64,000 nucleotides of DNA. Source: Cellulomonas wangsupingiae. Lineage in GTDB: Bacteria; Actinomycetota; Actinomycetes; Actinomycetales; Cellulomonadaceae. Of the stretch, positions 54,207-64,000 are shown piece after piece. The position numbers and the translations under genes are program-made. Location of the stretch: positions 2,976,001-3,040,000 of the forward strand of contig NZ_CP101989.1 in NCBI RefSeq assembly GCF_024508275.1. The letters are read 5' to 3'. The notes under the pieces are model-generated. The model saw nothing but the letters and a program-made list of their open reading frames with translations, did no database searches and had not been told where the DNA came from. Every line of letters begins with the position of its first letter. Position 1 is the first letter of the stretch.

Positions 54207-54704
54207 ATGGCGAGCGAGTCGTCGTTCGACGTGGTCAGCAAGGTCGACCGCCAGGAGGTCGACAACGCCCTGAACCAGGCCGCGAAGGAGATCGCGCAGC
54301 GCTACGACTTCAAGGGCGTCGGCGCGTCCATCGCGTGGAGCGGCGAGAACATCCTCATGGTCGCCAACTCCCCCGAGCGCGTCCTCGCGGTGCTCGACGT
54401 GTTCCAGACCAAGCTGATCAAGCGCGGCATCTCCCTGAAGTCCCTGGACACCGGCGAGAACGAGCCGCAGCCGTCGGGCAAGGAGTACCGCCTGGCCGGG
54501 TCGATCAAGGAGGGCCTGAGCACCGAGGTGGCCAAGAAGCTCGCCAAGATCGTGCGCGACGAGGGCCCCAAGGGCGTCAAGACGCAGATCCAGGGCGACG
54601 AGCTGCGCGTGACCGCCAAGAGCCGCGACGACCTGCAGGCCGTGATCGCGCTGCTCAAGGGCGCCGACGTCGACGCGGCGCTGCAGTTCGTCAACTACCG
54701 CTAG
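54207..54704 (+). CDS. YajQ-family nucleotide-binding protein
   Basis: A 165-residue protein [20 protein letters not shown] with [12 protein letters not shown] and [20 protein letters not shown], the two ferredoxin-like halves of YajQ. Family members bind nucleotides and, in Xanthomonas, cyclic di-GMP. Cytoplasmic. GGGAGGG precedes the ATG. Single gene with a terminator. Confidence 0.95.
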   Translation: MASESSFDVVSKVDRQEVDNALNQAAKEIAQRYDFKGVGASIAWSGENILMVANSPERVLAVLDVFQTKLIKRGISLKSLDTGENEPQPSGKEYRLAGSIKEGLSTEVAKKLAKIVRDEGPKGVKTQIQGDELRVTAKSRDDLQAVIALLKGADVDAALQFVNYR

Positions 54705-54717
54705 GCCACCACCGGAC

Positions 54718-54747
54718 GCCCGACGGGCCGGCAGCGGCCCGTCGGGC
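54718..54747. terminator. Bidirectional terminator between yajQ-like gene and htpX
   Basis: GCCCGACGGGCC and GGCCCGTCGGGC, a perfect 12-bp stem with a 6-nt loop, between convergent genes. Confidence 0.8.
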
Positions 54748-54789
54748 CGCTCCGGCCGGTCGGGCCCGCGCCGGCCCGTCGAGGACGCG

Positions 54790-55659
54790 TCAGTAGCGGG
54801 TGACCCCGCCGCCGGCCATCGCCTCGAGCCGCGCGATGCGGTCCGTCATCGGCGGGTGCGTCGCGAACAGCCGGCCCATGCCGCCGCCGCGGAACGGGTT
54901 GGCGATCATCAGGTGCGACACGTCGACCAGCTCGCGGTCCTGCGGCAGCGGGCGGGCGTTCGCCCCGGCCTCGAGCTTGCGGAGCGCCGACGCCAGCGCC
55001 AGCGGGTCACCGGTGAGCCGCGCACCGTCCTCGTCCGCGTCGTACTCGCGCGTGCGGGAGATCGCGAGCTGCACCATCGTCGCGGCGAGCGGCGCCAGGA
55101 AGACCATCAGCAGGGCCGCGATCGGGTTGCCGCCCTCACGACGGTCGCCGCCGCCGAAGAACATCGCGAACTGCGCGAGCGAGGTGATCACACCCGCGAC
55201 CGCGGCCGCGACCGACGACGTGAGGATGTCGCGGTTGTAGACGTGCATCAGCTCGTGCCCGAGCACACCGCGCAGCTCGCGCTCGTCGAGGATCGCGAGG
55301 ATCCCCTCCGTGCAGCACACCGCGGCGTTCTTGGGGTCGCGCCCCGTCGCGAACGCGTTGGGTGCCATCGTCGGCGACACGTACAGGCGCGGCATCGGCT
55401 GGCGGGCGGCGGTCGAGAGCTCGCGGACGATGCGGTACATCGTGGGCTGCTCGATCTCGCTCACCGGTCGCGCGCGCATCGCGCGGATGGCGATCTTGTC
55501 CGAGTTCCAGTAGCTGTAGCCGGTCATCGCGACGCCCAGCCCTGCGAACAGCCACAGGTACCGCGCCCCGCCGATCAGCCACCCGATCCCGAGCAGCACC
55601 GCCCACATCGCGCCGAACAGCGCCGCCGTCTTCAACCCGTTGTAGTGCCGATGGCCCAT
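54790..55659 (-). CDS. htpX: Membrane zinc metalloprotease HtpX
   Basis: A 289-residue M48 protease. N-terminal membrane spans (about 12-50), zinc motif [14 protein letters not shown] (His135, Glu136, His139), further spans (about 150-195), then [13 protein letters not shown] with the third ligand and the C-terminal [14 protein letters not shown]. It degrades misfolded membrane proteins from the cytoplasmic side. Confidence 0.96.
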   Translation of the reverse strand: MGHRHYNGLKTAALFGAMWAVLLGIGWLIGGARYLWLFAGLGVAMTGYSYWNSDKIAIRAMRARPVSEIEQPTMYRIVRELSTAARQPMPRLYVSPTMAPNAFATGRDPKNAAVCCTEGILAILDERELRGVLGHELMHVYNRDILTSSVAAAVAGVITSLAQFAMFFGGGDRREGGNPIAALLMVFLAPLAATMVQLAISRTREYDADEDGARLTGDPLALASALRKLEAGANARPLPQDRELVDVSHLMIANPFRGGGMGRLFATHPPMTDRIARLEAMAGGGVTRY

Positions 55660-55803
55660 CTGTGTCCTCGTCCTCCCCGCAGCCGATGATCCGGCCCTTC
55701 ATCTGGCGTCAACGCCGGACGACGCGTGGACGTTCCCGCACGTGGGGCGACGGGTGACCGGCGCCGGGGAACGCGCCGCACGGACGGTCGCCGGCACGCG
55801 TGA

Positions 55804-55834
55804 GGCCCCGGACGGCCGACTGCCGTCCGGGGCC
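55804..55834 (-). terminator. Terminator after the FprA-like gene
   Basis: GGCCCCGGACGGC and GCCGTCCGGGGCC, a perfect 13-bp stem with a 5-nt loop, 12 bp beyond the stop. Confidence 0.8.
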
Positions 55835-55845
55835 CCACGTCGGCC

Positions 55846-57231
55846 TCAGTCCTGCGGGAGGTCGCGCCCCAGCGCGACGGCGACCATGTGCTCGCGCGGG
55901 ACGAGCTTGACGCGCTCGCGCCCGTGCGGCTCGCCCAGCGACCGCTCGTAGGCGTCGAGCAGCTCCCAGCCCGCCCACTCGATGGTGTCGACGCCGCGCT
56001 GCGCGAGGAAGTCGAGGACGGCCTGCGGCTCGCGCTCGGTCGCCGTGTAGAAGGCGTCACCGGCCGCCGCGACGTCCTCCCCGAGGTGGCGGACCGTCTC
56101 GGACGCGTCGGACTTGGTGTGACCGATGAGGCCGACGGGGCCGCGCTTGATCCACCCGGTCGCGTACACGCCCGGCAGGTGCTCGCCGTCGACGTCGATG
56201 ACGCGTCCCTCGCGGTTCGGGATGACACCGGCCACGTCGTCGAACGGGATGTCCACCAGCGGGGACCCGAAGTACCCGACCGCCCGGTACACGGCCTGGA
56301 CCGGCCAGTCGAACGTCTGGCCGGTGCCCGTGACGTTCCCGTCGCCGTTGAACGCCGTCCGCTCGGTGCGCAGGCCGACGACCTTGCCGTCCTCCCCCAG
56401 CACCTCGACCGGCTTGTGCAGGAAGTGCAGGTGGATGCGACGCGAGGCCGTCAGGTCCTCGGGCTCCTTGAGCGTCCAGTCCGTCAGGGTCTTGACGACC
56501 TGCTTGGTCTGGTTGCTCGAGTGGATCGCGGCCATCGACCCCTCGTCGAACTCGAAGTCCTCGGGGTAGACGATCGTGTCGACGTCGGGCACGTGACCCA
56601 GCTCGCGCAGCTCGAGAGGCGAGAACTTCGCCTGCGCCGGACCGCGCCGCGCGAAGACGTGGACGTCGGTGACGGGGTTCGCCTTGAGGATGTCGTAGAC
56701 GTTGCCGGGGACCTCGGTGGGCAGCAGGTCGTCGGCGTGCTTGGCGAGGATGCGCGCCACGTCGAGCGCGACGTTGCCCGCCCCGATGACCGCGACCTGC
56801 GTCGCGTCCAGCGGCCACGTGCGCGGCACGTCGGGGTGTCCGTCGTACCACGACACGAAGTCCGCGGCGCCGTAGGACCCGTCGAGGTCGACGCCCGGGA
56901 TCGGCAGCGCCGCGTCCCGGATCGAGCCGGTCGAGAAGATCACCGCGTCGTAGAAGGTCCGCAGGTCGTCGAGCTTGAGGTCCGTGCCGTAGTCGACGTT
57001 CGCGAGCAGGCGGATGTCCCCGCGCTCGAGGACCTTGTGGAGCGCGACGATGATCTGCTTGATGCGCGGGTGGTCGGGGGCGACCCCGTAGCGCACGAGG
57101 CCGAAGGGCGCCGGCAGCCGCTCGAAGAGGTCGATGCTGACGTCGAGGCCGGTCTTCGACAAGATGTCTGCCGCGTAGATGCCGGCCGGACCGGCGCCGA
57201 CGATCGCGACGCGCAGGGTCGGGGTGCTCAC
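55846..57231 (-). CDS. FAD-dependent ferredoxin/NADP reductase, FprA-like
   Basis: A 461-residue protein with a GTG start. FAD motif VAIVGAGPAGIYAADIL, FGLVRYGVAPDHPRIKQI, NADP motif VAVIGAGNVALDVARILAKH, and YATGWIKRGPVGLIGHTKSD: adrenodoxin-reductase type, as mycobacterial FprA. It passes electrons between NADPH and ferredoxin. Divergent from rarD with a 220-bp gap in which I see no firm promoter. Confidence 0.93.
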   Translation of the reverse strand: MSTPTLRVAIVGAGPAGIYAADILSKTGLDVSIDLFERLPAPFGLVRYGVAPDHPRIKQIIVALHKVLERGDIRLLANVDYGTDLKLDDLRTFYDAVIFSTGSIRDAALPIPGVDLDGSYGAADFVSWYDGHPDVPRTWPLDATQVAVIGAGNVALDVARILAKHADDLLPTEVPGNVYDILKANPVTDVHVFARRGPAQAKFSPLELRELGHVPDVDTIVYPEDFEFDEGSMAAIHSSNQTKQVVKTLTDWTLKEPEDLTASRRIHLHFLHKPVEVLGEDGKVVGLRTERTAFNGDGNVTGTGQTFDWPVQAVYRAVGYFGSPLVDIPFDDVAGVIPNREGRVIDVDGEHLPGVYATGWIKRGPVGLIGHTKSDASETVRHLGEDVAAAGDAFYTATEREPQAVLDFLAQRGVDTIEWAGWELLDAYERSLGEPHGRERVKLVPREHMVAVALGRDLPQD

Positions 57232-57451
57232 GGGACCTGGTTGCCTTCCGGTGTGGGGAGCGCTCGCACGACGGGGCGTCGTGACGGGCGTCGTGACGGG
57301 CCCGGGGGCCGCGCGCCTCGCCGTCGGTGCGAGTGCAGTGCGGCGCCAAGTCTAGGACGTGACCGCCGCGGCGCTCGACGTCCACTCCACGATACGGACA
57401 TCCCATCATCCGGACGCCTGCGGGGCCCGCCGCGACGCCTAGAGTCACGGG

Positions 57452-58378
57452 GTGCCCGCACCCGCCCCCACCACCCCCGGCCACCGCGCCGGGCTCGCCG
57501 CCGGGCTCGCCGCGTACGCGCTGTGGGGCGCGCTCCCCCTGTACTTCCCGCTGCTGGCGCCGTCCGGCCCGGTCGAGATCATCGCCCACCGCGTCGTGTG
57601 GTCGCTGCTCTTCTGCCTGCTCCTGCTGGCCGTCACGCGGACCTGGGGAGCGTTCGTGACCATCCTGCGGGACCACGCCCTGCTCGCCCGCCTGACGCTG
57701 GCGGCCGTGCTGCTGGCCGTCAACTGGCTCGTGTTCGTCCACGGCGTGACGACCGGCCACGTCGTGGACGCCGCGCTCGGGTACTTCATCAACCCGCTCG
57801 TGACGATCGGGCTGGCGGTGCTCGTCCTCGGGGAGCGGCTGCGGGCCGTGCAGTGGGTCGCGGTCGGCTGCGGCGCGCTCGCGGTCGTCGTGCTCACCGT
57901 CGGCTACGGCAGGCTGCCGTGGATCGCGCTCGTCCTCGCCGGGAGCTTCGGCACCTACGGGCTCATCAAGAGCCGGGTCGGGCCGCGCGTCACCGCGCTG
58001 CCGGGCCTCGCGGCCGAGACGGCCGTCCTGGCGCCCGTGGCCCTGGGCTACCTGGTCTGGCTCCACCTGGCGGGCGTCGGCACCCTGGAGCTCGACTGGC
58101 ACGGCCTGGCGCTCGTCGGCACGGGCGTGCTCACCGCCGTCCCGCTGCTGCTGTTCAACTCCGCCGCGCGACGGCTCCCGCTGTCGACCGTCGGGCTGCT
58201 GCAGTACCTCGCCCCCGTGCTGCAGCTCGCGATCGGCGTGCTCGTCGCCGGCGAACGCATGCCGCCCGCCCGCTGGTGGGGGTTCGGGCTCGTCTGGCTC
58301 GCCCTGGCCGTGCTCACGGTCGACGGGCTGCGGCACTCGCGCCGCCCCCACCCCCGGGACGACGCGGCGGACGCCTGA
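57452..58378 (+). CDS. rarD: EamA/RarD family permease
   Basis: A 308-residue protein, GTG start, about ten membrane spans: ALWGALPLYFPLLAPSGPVE, EIIAHRVVWSLLFCLLLLAV, LGYFINPLVTIGLAVLVLGE are RarD signatures (drug/metabolite transporter superfamily). RarD was named for chloramphenicol-sensitivity effects; the true substrate is not known. Convergent with the FHA gene, 21 bp apart. Confidence 0.92.
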   Translation: MPAPAPTTPGHRAGLAAGLAAYALWGALPLYFPLLAPSGPVEIIAHRVVWSLLFCLLLLAVTRTWGAFVTILRDHALLARLTLAAVLLAVNWLVFVHGVTTGHVVDAALGYFINPLVTIGLAVLVLGERLRAVQWVAVGCGALAVVVLTVGYGRLPWIALVLAGSFGTYGLIKSRVGPRVTALPGLAAETAVLAPVALGYLVWLHLAGVGTLELDWHGLALVGTGVLTAVPLLLFNSAARRLPLSTVGLLQYLAPVLQLAIGVLVAGERMPPARWWGFGLVWLALAVLTVDGLRHSRRPHPRDDAADA

Positions 58379-58399
58379 CGCCGCCGGGAGCCGCCCCGG

Positions 58400-59800
58400 T
58401 CAGTCGTCCTCGACGCGCGCCTCACGGTCGCCCAGCCGCACGACCCAGCCGGCACCGACCACCGCACGTGCTCCCGCCGGCAGGACCCGCCCGGCCCCCG
58501 AGGGGTCGACCACGACCGTGCCGTTGGTCGACCCACGGTCCATCACCCAGATCGCCGCCTCCTCGTCGGTCGTCGCGCCCTGCGGCCCGAACTCGACGTG
58601 CACGCGCGACAGGGACCGCGCGGCGTCGCTCAGCACGACCACGTGGAGGATGTCCTGCCCGTCCTCGGCCCGCGGTCCACGGCCCACCAGACCGCGGCCG
58701 ACGACGCGGACGCGCTCGCCCGTGTCGAAGTGCAGCGCGAGCGTCCCGGACCGCCGGCGCAGCGACTCGGGGTCCCGGACGCGCGTGTGCTCCAGGTCGT
58801 CCAGGTCCTCGCCCGCCGACGCGGGCACCTCGACCGGTGCGACGCCCGCTCCCGCCGCGCGCGCCGCGCCGCGCGTGCGACGCGTGGCCTCGGGCGGTCC
58901 GGGCAGCAGGTCCGCCGCCGGCGTGCTGACGGCGACGAGCGGCTCGGCACCCGTCGGCGCCTGCGGCAGCAGGTCGGGCACGGGAGGTGCGACCGCTGCC
59001 GGCTGCGCGGACGGCGGCGGCGGGAGGACGACGTCCAGCACCGGGGCCGGGACGGAGGACGGCTCGGACCCGCCACCCGCCGGTCCCGGCTGCGGGCCCG
59101 GCGGCGGGGTGGGCACCCCGGGTCCACGGACCGGCGTCCGCGACACCCCCGGTGCCCCTCGCGTCCGCCCGTCGCCCGTGCCGGTGCGCACCAGGGCGAC
59201 GCCCAGCGTCGCACCGGACCGGCGCAGGGCCACGACCTGCGCGGCCACGAACAGCAGGACGAGCACTCCGGCGACGGCCGCCGCCGGGACGTCGACCAGG
59301 CCCGCCACGAGGAATCCCACCACGCCCACGACCGCGGCGGCCAGGACGTCGATCGCGTACCCGGCCACGCGCGAGCCCTCCACCGGCGCCGGCGCTGCCG
59401 CCCGACCCGACGAGGCCGTGCGAGGCGGCCTGGCCGCCTCGCGCACGGCGCGACCCGCCGCTGCCGCGTCGAACGCCGGGGCCGGTGCAGGCGGGCCGGA
59501 CGCCGCGGCCGGGGCGGGCGCGCCGGACGCCGCGGTCGCGGCGGGCGCGCTCGGCGCCGCCGCGGGAGCGACCGGCGCCGGGAGGTCCCAGCGCGCAGCG
59601 ACGGGCTCCTCGGGGGCCGCGGCAGGCCGTGCCGCGAGGCCGCCCACCCCGGCGGGCTCGTCGGCCGTCGCGTCGTCCTGTGCCGCTGCCGGGCGGGCGA
59701 TCAAGGGGACCCGCGCCCCGCAGACGGCGCACGACTCGGCGCCGGGGCCGAGCGGCATGCCGCACGACGCGCAGCGTGGAGCCGAGGTGCGGGTGCTCAC
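58400..59800 (-). CDS. FHA domain protein with zinc ribbon and membrane segments
   Basis: A 466-residue protein, GTG start. Zinc ribbon CASCGMPLGPGAESCAVC (residues 10-27), a Pro/Ala-rich linker, two hydrophobic spans (about 145-195; RDD-like: GYAIDVLAAAVVGVVGFLVA), a long Pro-rich linker, then a C-terminal FHA domain with GRGLVGRGP, SLSRVHVEF and the phosphothreonine-binding DRGSTNGTVV. FHA domains bind phosphothreonine. The PP2C gene lies 28 bp upstream, so the pair fits a Ser/Thr phosphorylation circuit, although no kinase is in view. Confidence 0.88.
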   Translation of the reverse strand: MSTRTSAPRCASCGMPLGPGAESCAVCGARVPLIARPAAAQDDATADEPAGVGGLAARPAAAPEEPVAARWDLPAPVAPAAAPSAPAATAASGAPAPAAASGPPAPAPAFDAAAAGRAVREAARPPRTASSGRAAAPAPVEGSRVAGYAIDVLAAAVVGVVGFLVAGLVDVPAAAVAGVLVLLFVAAQVVALRRSGATLGVALVRTGTGDGRTRGAPGVSRTPVRGPGVPTPPPGPQPGPAGGGSEPSSVPAPVLDVVLPPPPSAQPAAVAPPVPDLLPQAPTGAEPLVAVSTPAADLLPGPPEATRRTRGAARAAGAGVAPVEVPASAGEDLDDLEHTRVRDPESLRRRSGTLALHFDTGERVRVVGRGLVGRGPRAEDGQDILHVVVLSDAARSLSRVHVEFGPQGATTDEEAAIWVMDRGSTNGTVVVDPSGAGRVLPAGARAVVGAGWVVRLGDREARVEDD

Positions 59801-59828
59801 GGGCGGTCCTCCGGGGTCGGGTGAGCGG

Positions 59829-60602
<774 letters not shown>

Positions 60603-60612
60603 CGCTCCCGGG

Positions 60613-61620
60613 TCACGACGCCCGGTCGACGAGCGCGTCGGCGAACGCGACGAGCGCGTCCTTCACCGGGCCCGACGGCAGCGGCTCGAGCTCCGTGACG
60701 GCCTGCCGTGCGAGGTCCACGGCACGCCGGCGCGTCAGCGAGACGACCTCGTGCTCGCGCAGCGCCGCGACCGCGGCGGCGAGGTCGGCGTCGTCCGAGA
60801 GGTCGGCATCCAGCAGCGCGAGGACGTCGCGGTCGGCCGGCCCGGCGGCGGTGGACGCCGCGCGCGAGCGCAGGAGCAGCGCGGGCATGGTCGGGACCCC
60901 CTCGCGCAGGTCGGTGCCCGGGGTCTTGCCCGTGACCTCGCCGTCGGACGTCAGGTCGATGACGTCGTCGGCGAGCTGGAACGCGACGCCGATCGTCTCG
61001 CCGAACTGCGTGACCGTGTGCACGACGTCGGGGCGGCAGCCGGCGAACATCGCCCCGAACCGGGCCGACGTCGCGATCAGGGAGGCCGTCTTGTCGGCCA
61101 GCACCTGCAGGTAGTGCGCGACCGGGTCCTCGTCGGGGCGGGGCCCGACGGTCTCGTGCAGCTGGCCCAGGCACAGCCGCTCGAACGTCTGCGCCTGGAT
61201 CCGCACGGCCTCGGGGCCGAGACCGGAGACGATCGACGACGCCCGCGCGAACAGCAGGTCGCCGGTGAGGATGGCCACGGAGTTGCCCCACACCTCGTGC
61301 GCCGAGGGCGCCCCGCGGCGCAGCGGCGCGGAGTCCATCACGTCGTCGTGGTACAGCGTCGCGAGGTGCGTGAGCTCGACGACGGCCGCGGCGTCGACGA
61401 CCTCGCGCCGGCCCCCGTCGCCCAGCTCGGCCGTCAGCAGGGCGAGCAGCGGACGCAGGCGCTTGCCACCGGCGTTGACGAGGTGGCTCGACGCGTCGTG
61501 CGCGATCGGGTCGGCGTACGTGACCGCGTCACGCAGGAGCTCCTCGACGAGGTCGAGGCGCCCCGTCAGGCGCTCGGCGAGCGCGGCGTCGTGGAGCGGG
61601 AGGGCGAGAGCGGTCGTCAC
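60613..61620 (-). CDS. Polyprenyl (octa/hepta) diphosphate synthase
   Basis: A 335-residue trans-prenyltransferase, GTG start. First Asp-rich motif LYHDDVMDSAPLRRG, GGKRLRP, second motif FQLADDVIDLTSDG, and KTASLIATSA. A small residue (Leu/Tyr region ATLYHDD) before the first motif fits a long-chain product. It makes the menaquinone side chain. Its place next to nuo genes fits: quinone supply for complex I. Immediately upstream of the PP2C gene. Confidence 0.93.
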   Translation of the reverse strand: MTTALALPLHDAALAERLTGRLDLVEELLRDAVTYADPIAHDASSHLVNAGGKRLRPLLALLTAELGDGGRREVVDAAAVVELTHLATLYHDDVMDSAPLRRGAPSAHEVWGNSVAILTGDLLFARASSIVSGLGPEAVRIQAQTFERLCLGQLHETVGPRPDEDPVAHYLQVLADKTASLIATSARFGAMFAGCRPDVVHTVTQFGETIGVAFQLADDVIDLTSDGEVTGKTPGTDLREGVPTMPALLLRSRAASTAAGPADRDVLALLDADLSDDADLAAAVAALREHEVVSLTRRRAVDLARQAVTELEPLPSGPVKDALVAFADALVDRAS

Positions 61621-61717
61621 GGCACGAACCTATCCGCACCACGGGCGGACGGCGGAACCGGGAGCGGGCGATGCCCGGACGATCCCGGTTCACGCCCCGC
61701 CCCCGGCCACCGTCGGG

Positions 61718-63427
61718 TCACGGCAGCAGCACCGCCACCGAGGCGATCGCGTCGAGCACCGGCGACGGCGCGACACCGAGCACCACGGTCAGAACGGCAC
61801 ACACCACGACGGCGACGACCGTCAGGCCCTCCCCGGCGACCACGGTCGTGGCCGGAGCACGCTCCGTGGTGACCGGCTCCGCCGTGGCGACGGAGGCCTG
61901 CTGCCCGGTTGCGCCGTGCACCACGGGGGTCGAGCCCGCGACCGCCGCGGGGGCGACGCCCGTGCCCGTGCCGGCCGTCACCGGAGCCTCGGGGACCTCG
62001 GTGAAGAACATGAGCACGATGATGCGGACGTAGAAGAACGCCGCAGCCGCCGACGCCAGCACGCCGACCAGCGCGAGCTGCCACGCCCCGCCCTCGACCG
62101 CGGCGGTGAACACCGCGAACTTGCCGACGAAGCCGGCGGTCAGCGGGATGCCCGCGAACGACAGCAGGAACAGCGTGAAGGTCACCGCCAGGACGGGGTG
62201 GGTGCGGCCCAGCCCTGCCCACTGGGACAGGCGCGTGGCCTCGCCCAGCACCGCGGGGACGTCGTCGTCGCCCGTGCCCTGCTCGCGCACGAGGGCGATG
62301 AGCCCGAAGGCACCCACCGTCGTCGCGCCGTAGGCCAGCAGGTAGAACAGCACGGCGGTGATGCCCGCGTCGTCCAGCGCGACGATGCCCGTCAGCACGA
62401 AGCCGGCGTGCGCGATCGAGGAGTACGCGAGCAGCCGCTTGACGTCCGTCTGGACGAGCGCCGCCACCGTGCCGACGACCATCGTGAGGATCGCGACGGT
62501 CCACAGGACGACGTCGAGGTCCCAGGCCATCCCCGGCAGCATGCCGTAGACCACGCGCAGCAGGGCCCCGAACGCCGCGACCTTGGTGCACGCCGCCATG
62601 AACCCCGTGACGGGCGTGGGCGCACCCTGGTACACGTCCGGCGTCCACATGTGGAACGGCACGGCGCCGATCTTGAAGAACAGGCCGGCGAGCAGCAGCA
62701 GGGCCCCGACCACGAGCAGACCCTCGAGCCCGTTCGGCGTGGCCGTCGCGACCGCGATGTCCGCGTACCGCAGCGAGCCGGAGTACCCGTAGAGCAGCGC
62801 GATGCCGAACAGCATGATCGCCGAGACGAAGGCGCCGAGCAGGAAGTACTTCATCGACGCCTCCTGCGAGAGCAGGCGGCGGCGGCGTCCCATCCCGCAC
62901 AGCAGGTACAGCGGCAGCGACAGGACCTCGAGCGCCACGAACAGCGTCAGCAGGTCGGTCGTCGCCGGGAACAGCATCATCCCGCCCGTGGCGAACAGGA
63001 GCAGGGGGTACACCTCGGTCTGGCGCAGGCCCTTGCGTCGGGCGATCTCCTCGTAGTCCGAGCCCGGGACCGCGGCGGCGGACGGCGCGAACGCGTCCTC
63101 GCCCCCCGCGAACCGGTCGGCGAAGATCAGCGTCGACAGCAGTGCGAGCAGCGCGATCGTCGCCTGCAGGACGAGGGTCGGGCCGTCGACGACCAGCGAG
63201 CCGCCGAGCACGTCGGTCCCGCCGGTCTCCTCCACGCCCGACCACAGCGCGGCCACGGCCAGCAGGGCACCCGCCAGCGACGCCAGCGTGAGCGTGAGCT
63301 GCACGGCCCGGCGACGGGCGTCGGGCACGAACGCCTCGACGAGCACGCCGAGGACCGCCGCCAGCAGCACGACGAGCACGGGGACGAGGGGCCCCCACGC
63401 GATCTCGGGGGCGATGAAGCCGCTCAC
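61718..63427 (-). CDS. nuoN: NADH-quinone oxidoreductase subunit N
   Basis: A 569-residue antiporter-like membrane subunit, GTG start overlapping the nuoM stop (GTGA). Fourteen or so spans; the conserved Glu in LTLFVALEVLSLPLYLLCGM and Lys in VAALVQTDVKRLLAYSSIAH of the proton channel are present. An extra Thr/Pro/Ala-rich stretch (about 480-540) is near the C-terminus, making it longer than E. coli NuoN. It pumps protons in complex I. Confidence 0.95.
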   Translation of the reverse strand: MSGFIAPEIAWGPLVPVLVVLLAAVLGVLVEAFVPDARRRAVQLTLTLASLAGALLAVAALWSGVEETGGTDVLGGSLVVDGPTLVLQATIALLALLSTLIFADRFAGGEDAFAPSAAAVPGSDYEEIARRKGLRQTEVYPLLLFATGGMMLFPATTDLLTLFVALEVLSLPLYLLCGMGRRRRLLSQEASMKYFLLGAFVSAIMLFGIALLYGYSGSLRYADIAVATATPNGLEGLLVVGALLLLAGLFFKIGAVPFHMWTPDVYQGAPTPVTGFMAACTKVAAFGALLRVVYGMLPGMAWDLDVVLWTVAILTMVVGTVAALVQTDVKRLLAYSSIAHAGFVLTGIVALDDAGITAVLFYLLAYGATTVGAFGLIALVREQGTGDDDVPAVLGEATRLSQWAGLGRTHPVLAVTFTLFLLSFAGIPLTAGFVGKFAVFTAAVEGGAWQLALVGVLASAAAAFFYVRIIVLMFFTEVPEAPVTAGTGTGVAPAAVAGSTPVVHGATGQQASVATAEPVTTERAPATTVVAGEGLTVVAVVVCAVLTVVLGVAPSPVLDAIASVAVLLP

Positions 63428-64000
63428 TGGTCACTCCCTTCGGTACCGGCGGGGATCGCGACGAGGACCGTCGGCTCGACGTCGTCGACGCCGAGCTGCG
63501 CGATGCTCTCGAGCGCGGGCGGCCGGACGAGGTCCAGCGCAGGTCCGGGCAGGAACCCGAGGACGAGCATGAGCGCCACGAGGGGGCCGACGACCCACCG
63601 CTCGCGCGTCCCGAGGTCCGTCATGGCCGCGAGCTCGGGCCGCACGGGACCGGTGAACACGCGCTGGTAGAGCCACAGGACGTAGATCGCGGCGAGCACC
63701 ACGCCCAGCGTCGCCACGATCGCGGCGGCCGGGTGGCGGGCGAAGGTGCCGACGATGACGAGGAACTCGCTGACGAACGTCGACAGCCCGGGCAGCGAGA
63801 GCGCCGACAGGCCGACGACGAGGAACAGGCCCGCGAGCACGGGGACGACCTTCTGCAGCCCGCCGAAGTCGACGATCTGCTGCGACCCCCGCCGCGCCGC
63901 CAGGAACCCGACGAGCAGGAACAGCGCCCCCGTCGACAGCCCGTGGTTGACCATGTAGAAGGACGAGCCGGCGATCGACGTCGACGTGAAGGCGAAGATC
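63424..64000 (-). CDS. nuoM: NADH-quinone oxidoreductase subunit M, C-terminal part
   Basis: The last 191 residues; the 5' end is outside the window. SSFYMVNHGLSTGALFLLVG, SLPGLSTFVSEFLVIVG and IYVLWLYQRVFTGP are NuoM signatures, with His and Lys/Glu channel residues still outside for the most part. The end overlaps nuoN, so translation is coupled. The rest of the nuo operon is expected to continue to the right. Confidence 0.95.
   Translation of the reverse strand, partial: IFAFTSTSIAGSSFYMVNHGLSTGALFLLVGFLAARRGSQQIVDFGGLQKVVPVLAGLFLVVGLSALSLPGLSTFVSEFLVIVGTFARHPAAAIVATLGVVLAAIYVLWLYQRVFTGPVRPELAAMTDLGTRERWVVGPLVALMLVLGFLPGPALDLVRPPALESIAQLGVDDVEPTVLVAIPAGTEGSDQ

Overview
The window is high-GC (about 70 to 73 percent by eye) DNA from an actinobacterium. 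GTG and TTG starts, ATGA/GTGA overlaps, the gene order tRNA-Trp-secE-nusG-rplK-rplA ... rplJ-rplL-rpoB-rpoC ... rpsL-rpsG-fusA-tuf-rpsJ ... rplO, and the proteins themselves point to Micrococcales, most likely Cellulomonas or a close relative. That placement is inference. Only the order and sequences are seen.

Layout. (1) 1-2922, minus strand: the end of a SipW-type signal peptidase gene, a TasA/SipW-type exported protein, and a large secreted choice-of-anchor-like surface protein. (2) 3202-13319, minus: the S10-spc ribosomal cluster from rpsJ to rplO. It stops after rplO with a hairpin terminator, and secY is not next. (3) 13671-18393, minus: the str operon rpsL-rpsG-fusA-tuf with a good promoter upstream and hairpins between genes. 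(4) 18438-20218, minus: an inserted pair, a calpain-like cysteine protease carrying a type IV prepilin-like N-terminus and a small lipoprotein. (5) 20301-29699, minus: rplJ-rplL and rpoB-rpoC. They are separated by a 19-bp-stem terminator, and each has its own predicted promoter.

(6) 29705-35181: an accessory island placed inside the normally compact rplA-rplJ interval. A TPR-CHAT caspase-like protease gene (minus) is divergent from a plus-strand operon encoding a cytoplasmic subtilisin-like protease, an ECF-type sigma factor and a small uncharacterised protein. Two proteases of different clans plus a dedicated sigma factor look like a regulated proteolytic (possibly defence or cell-fate) system. 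This is the best candidate for something undescribed.

(7) 35215-38243: rplA, rplK, nusG, secE and tRNA-Trp (minus). (8) 38342-46747, plus: an aminotransferase, an ABC exporter with a NarL-type two-component system, an OmpR-type two-component system and an adenosine deaminase. (9) 46760-53270: murB, two tandem MFS transporters, a LacI regulator with twin operator palindromes and an apparent CTG start, a HadA/HadB-like dehydratase pair, rpmG, and tRNA-Met and tRNA-Thr. (10) 53419-64000: a lipoprotein, tRNA-Tyr, a YajQ protein, HtpX, an FprA-like ferredoxin/NADP reductase, a RarD permease, an FHA protein, a PP2C phosphatase, a polyprenyl diphosphate synthase, nuoN and the end of nuoM.

Most of the window is core translation, transcription and envelope machinery. 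The biology specific to this strain sits in the insertions at the edges of these operons: the SipW cluster after rplO, the calpain pair between rpoC and rpsL, and the CHAT/S8/sigma island between rplA and rplJ.
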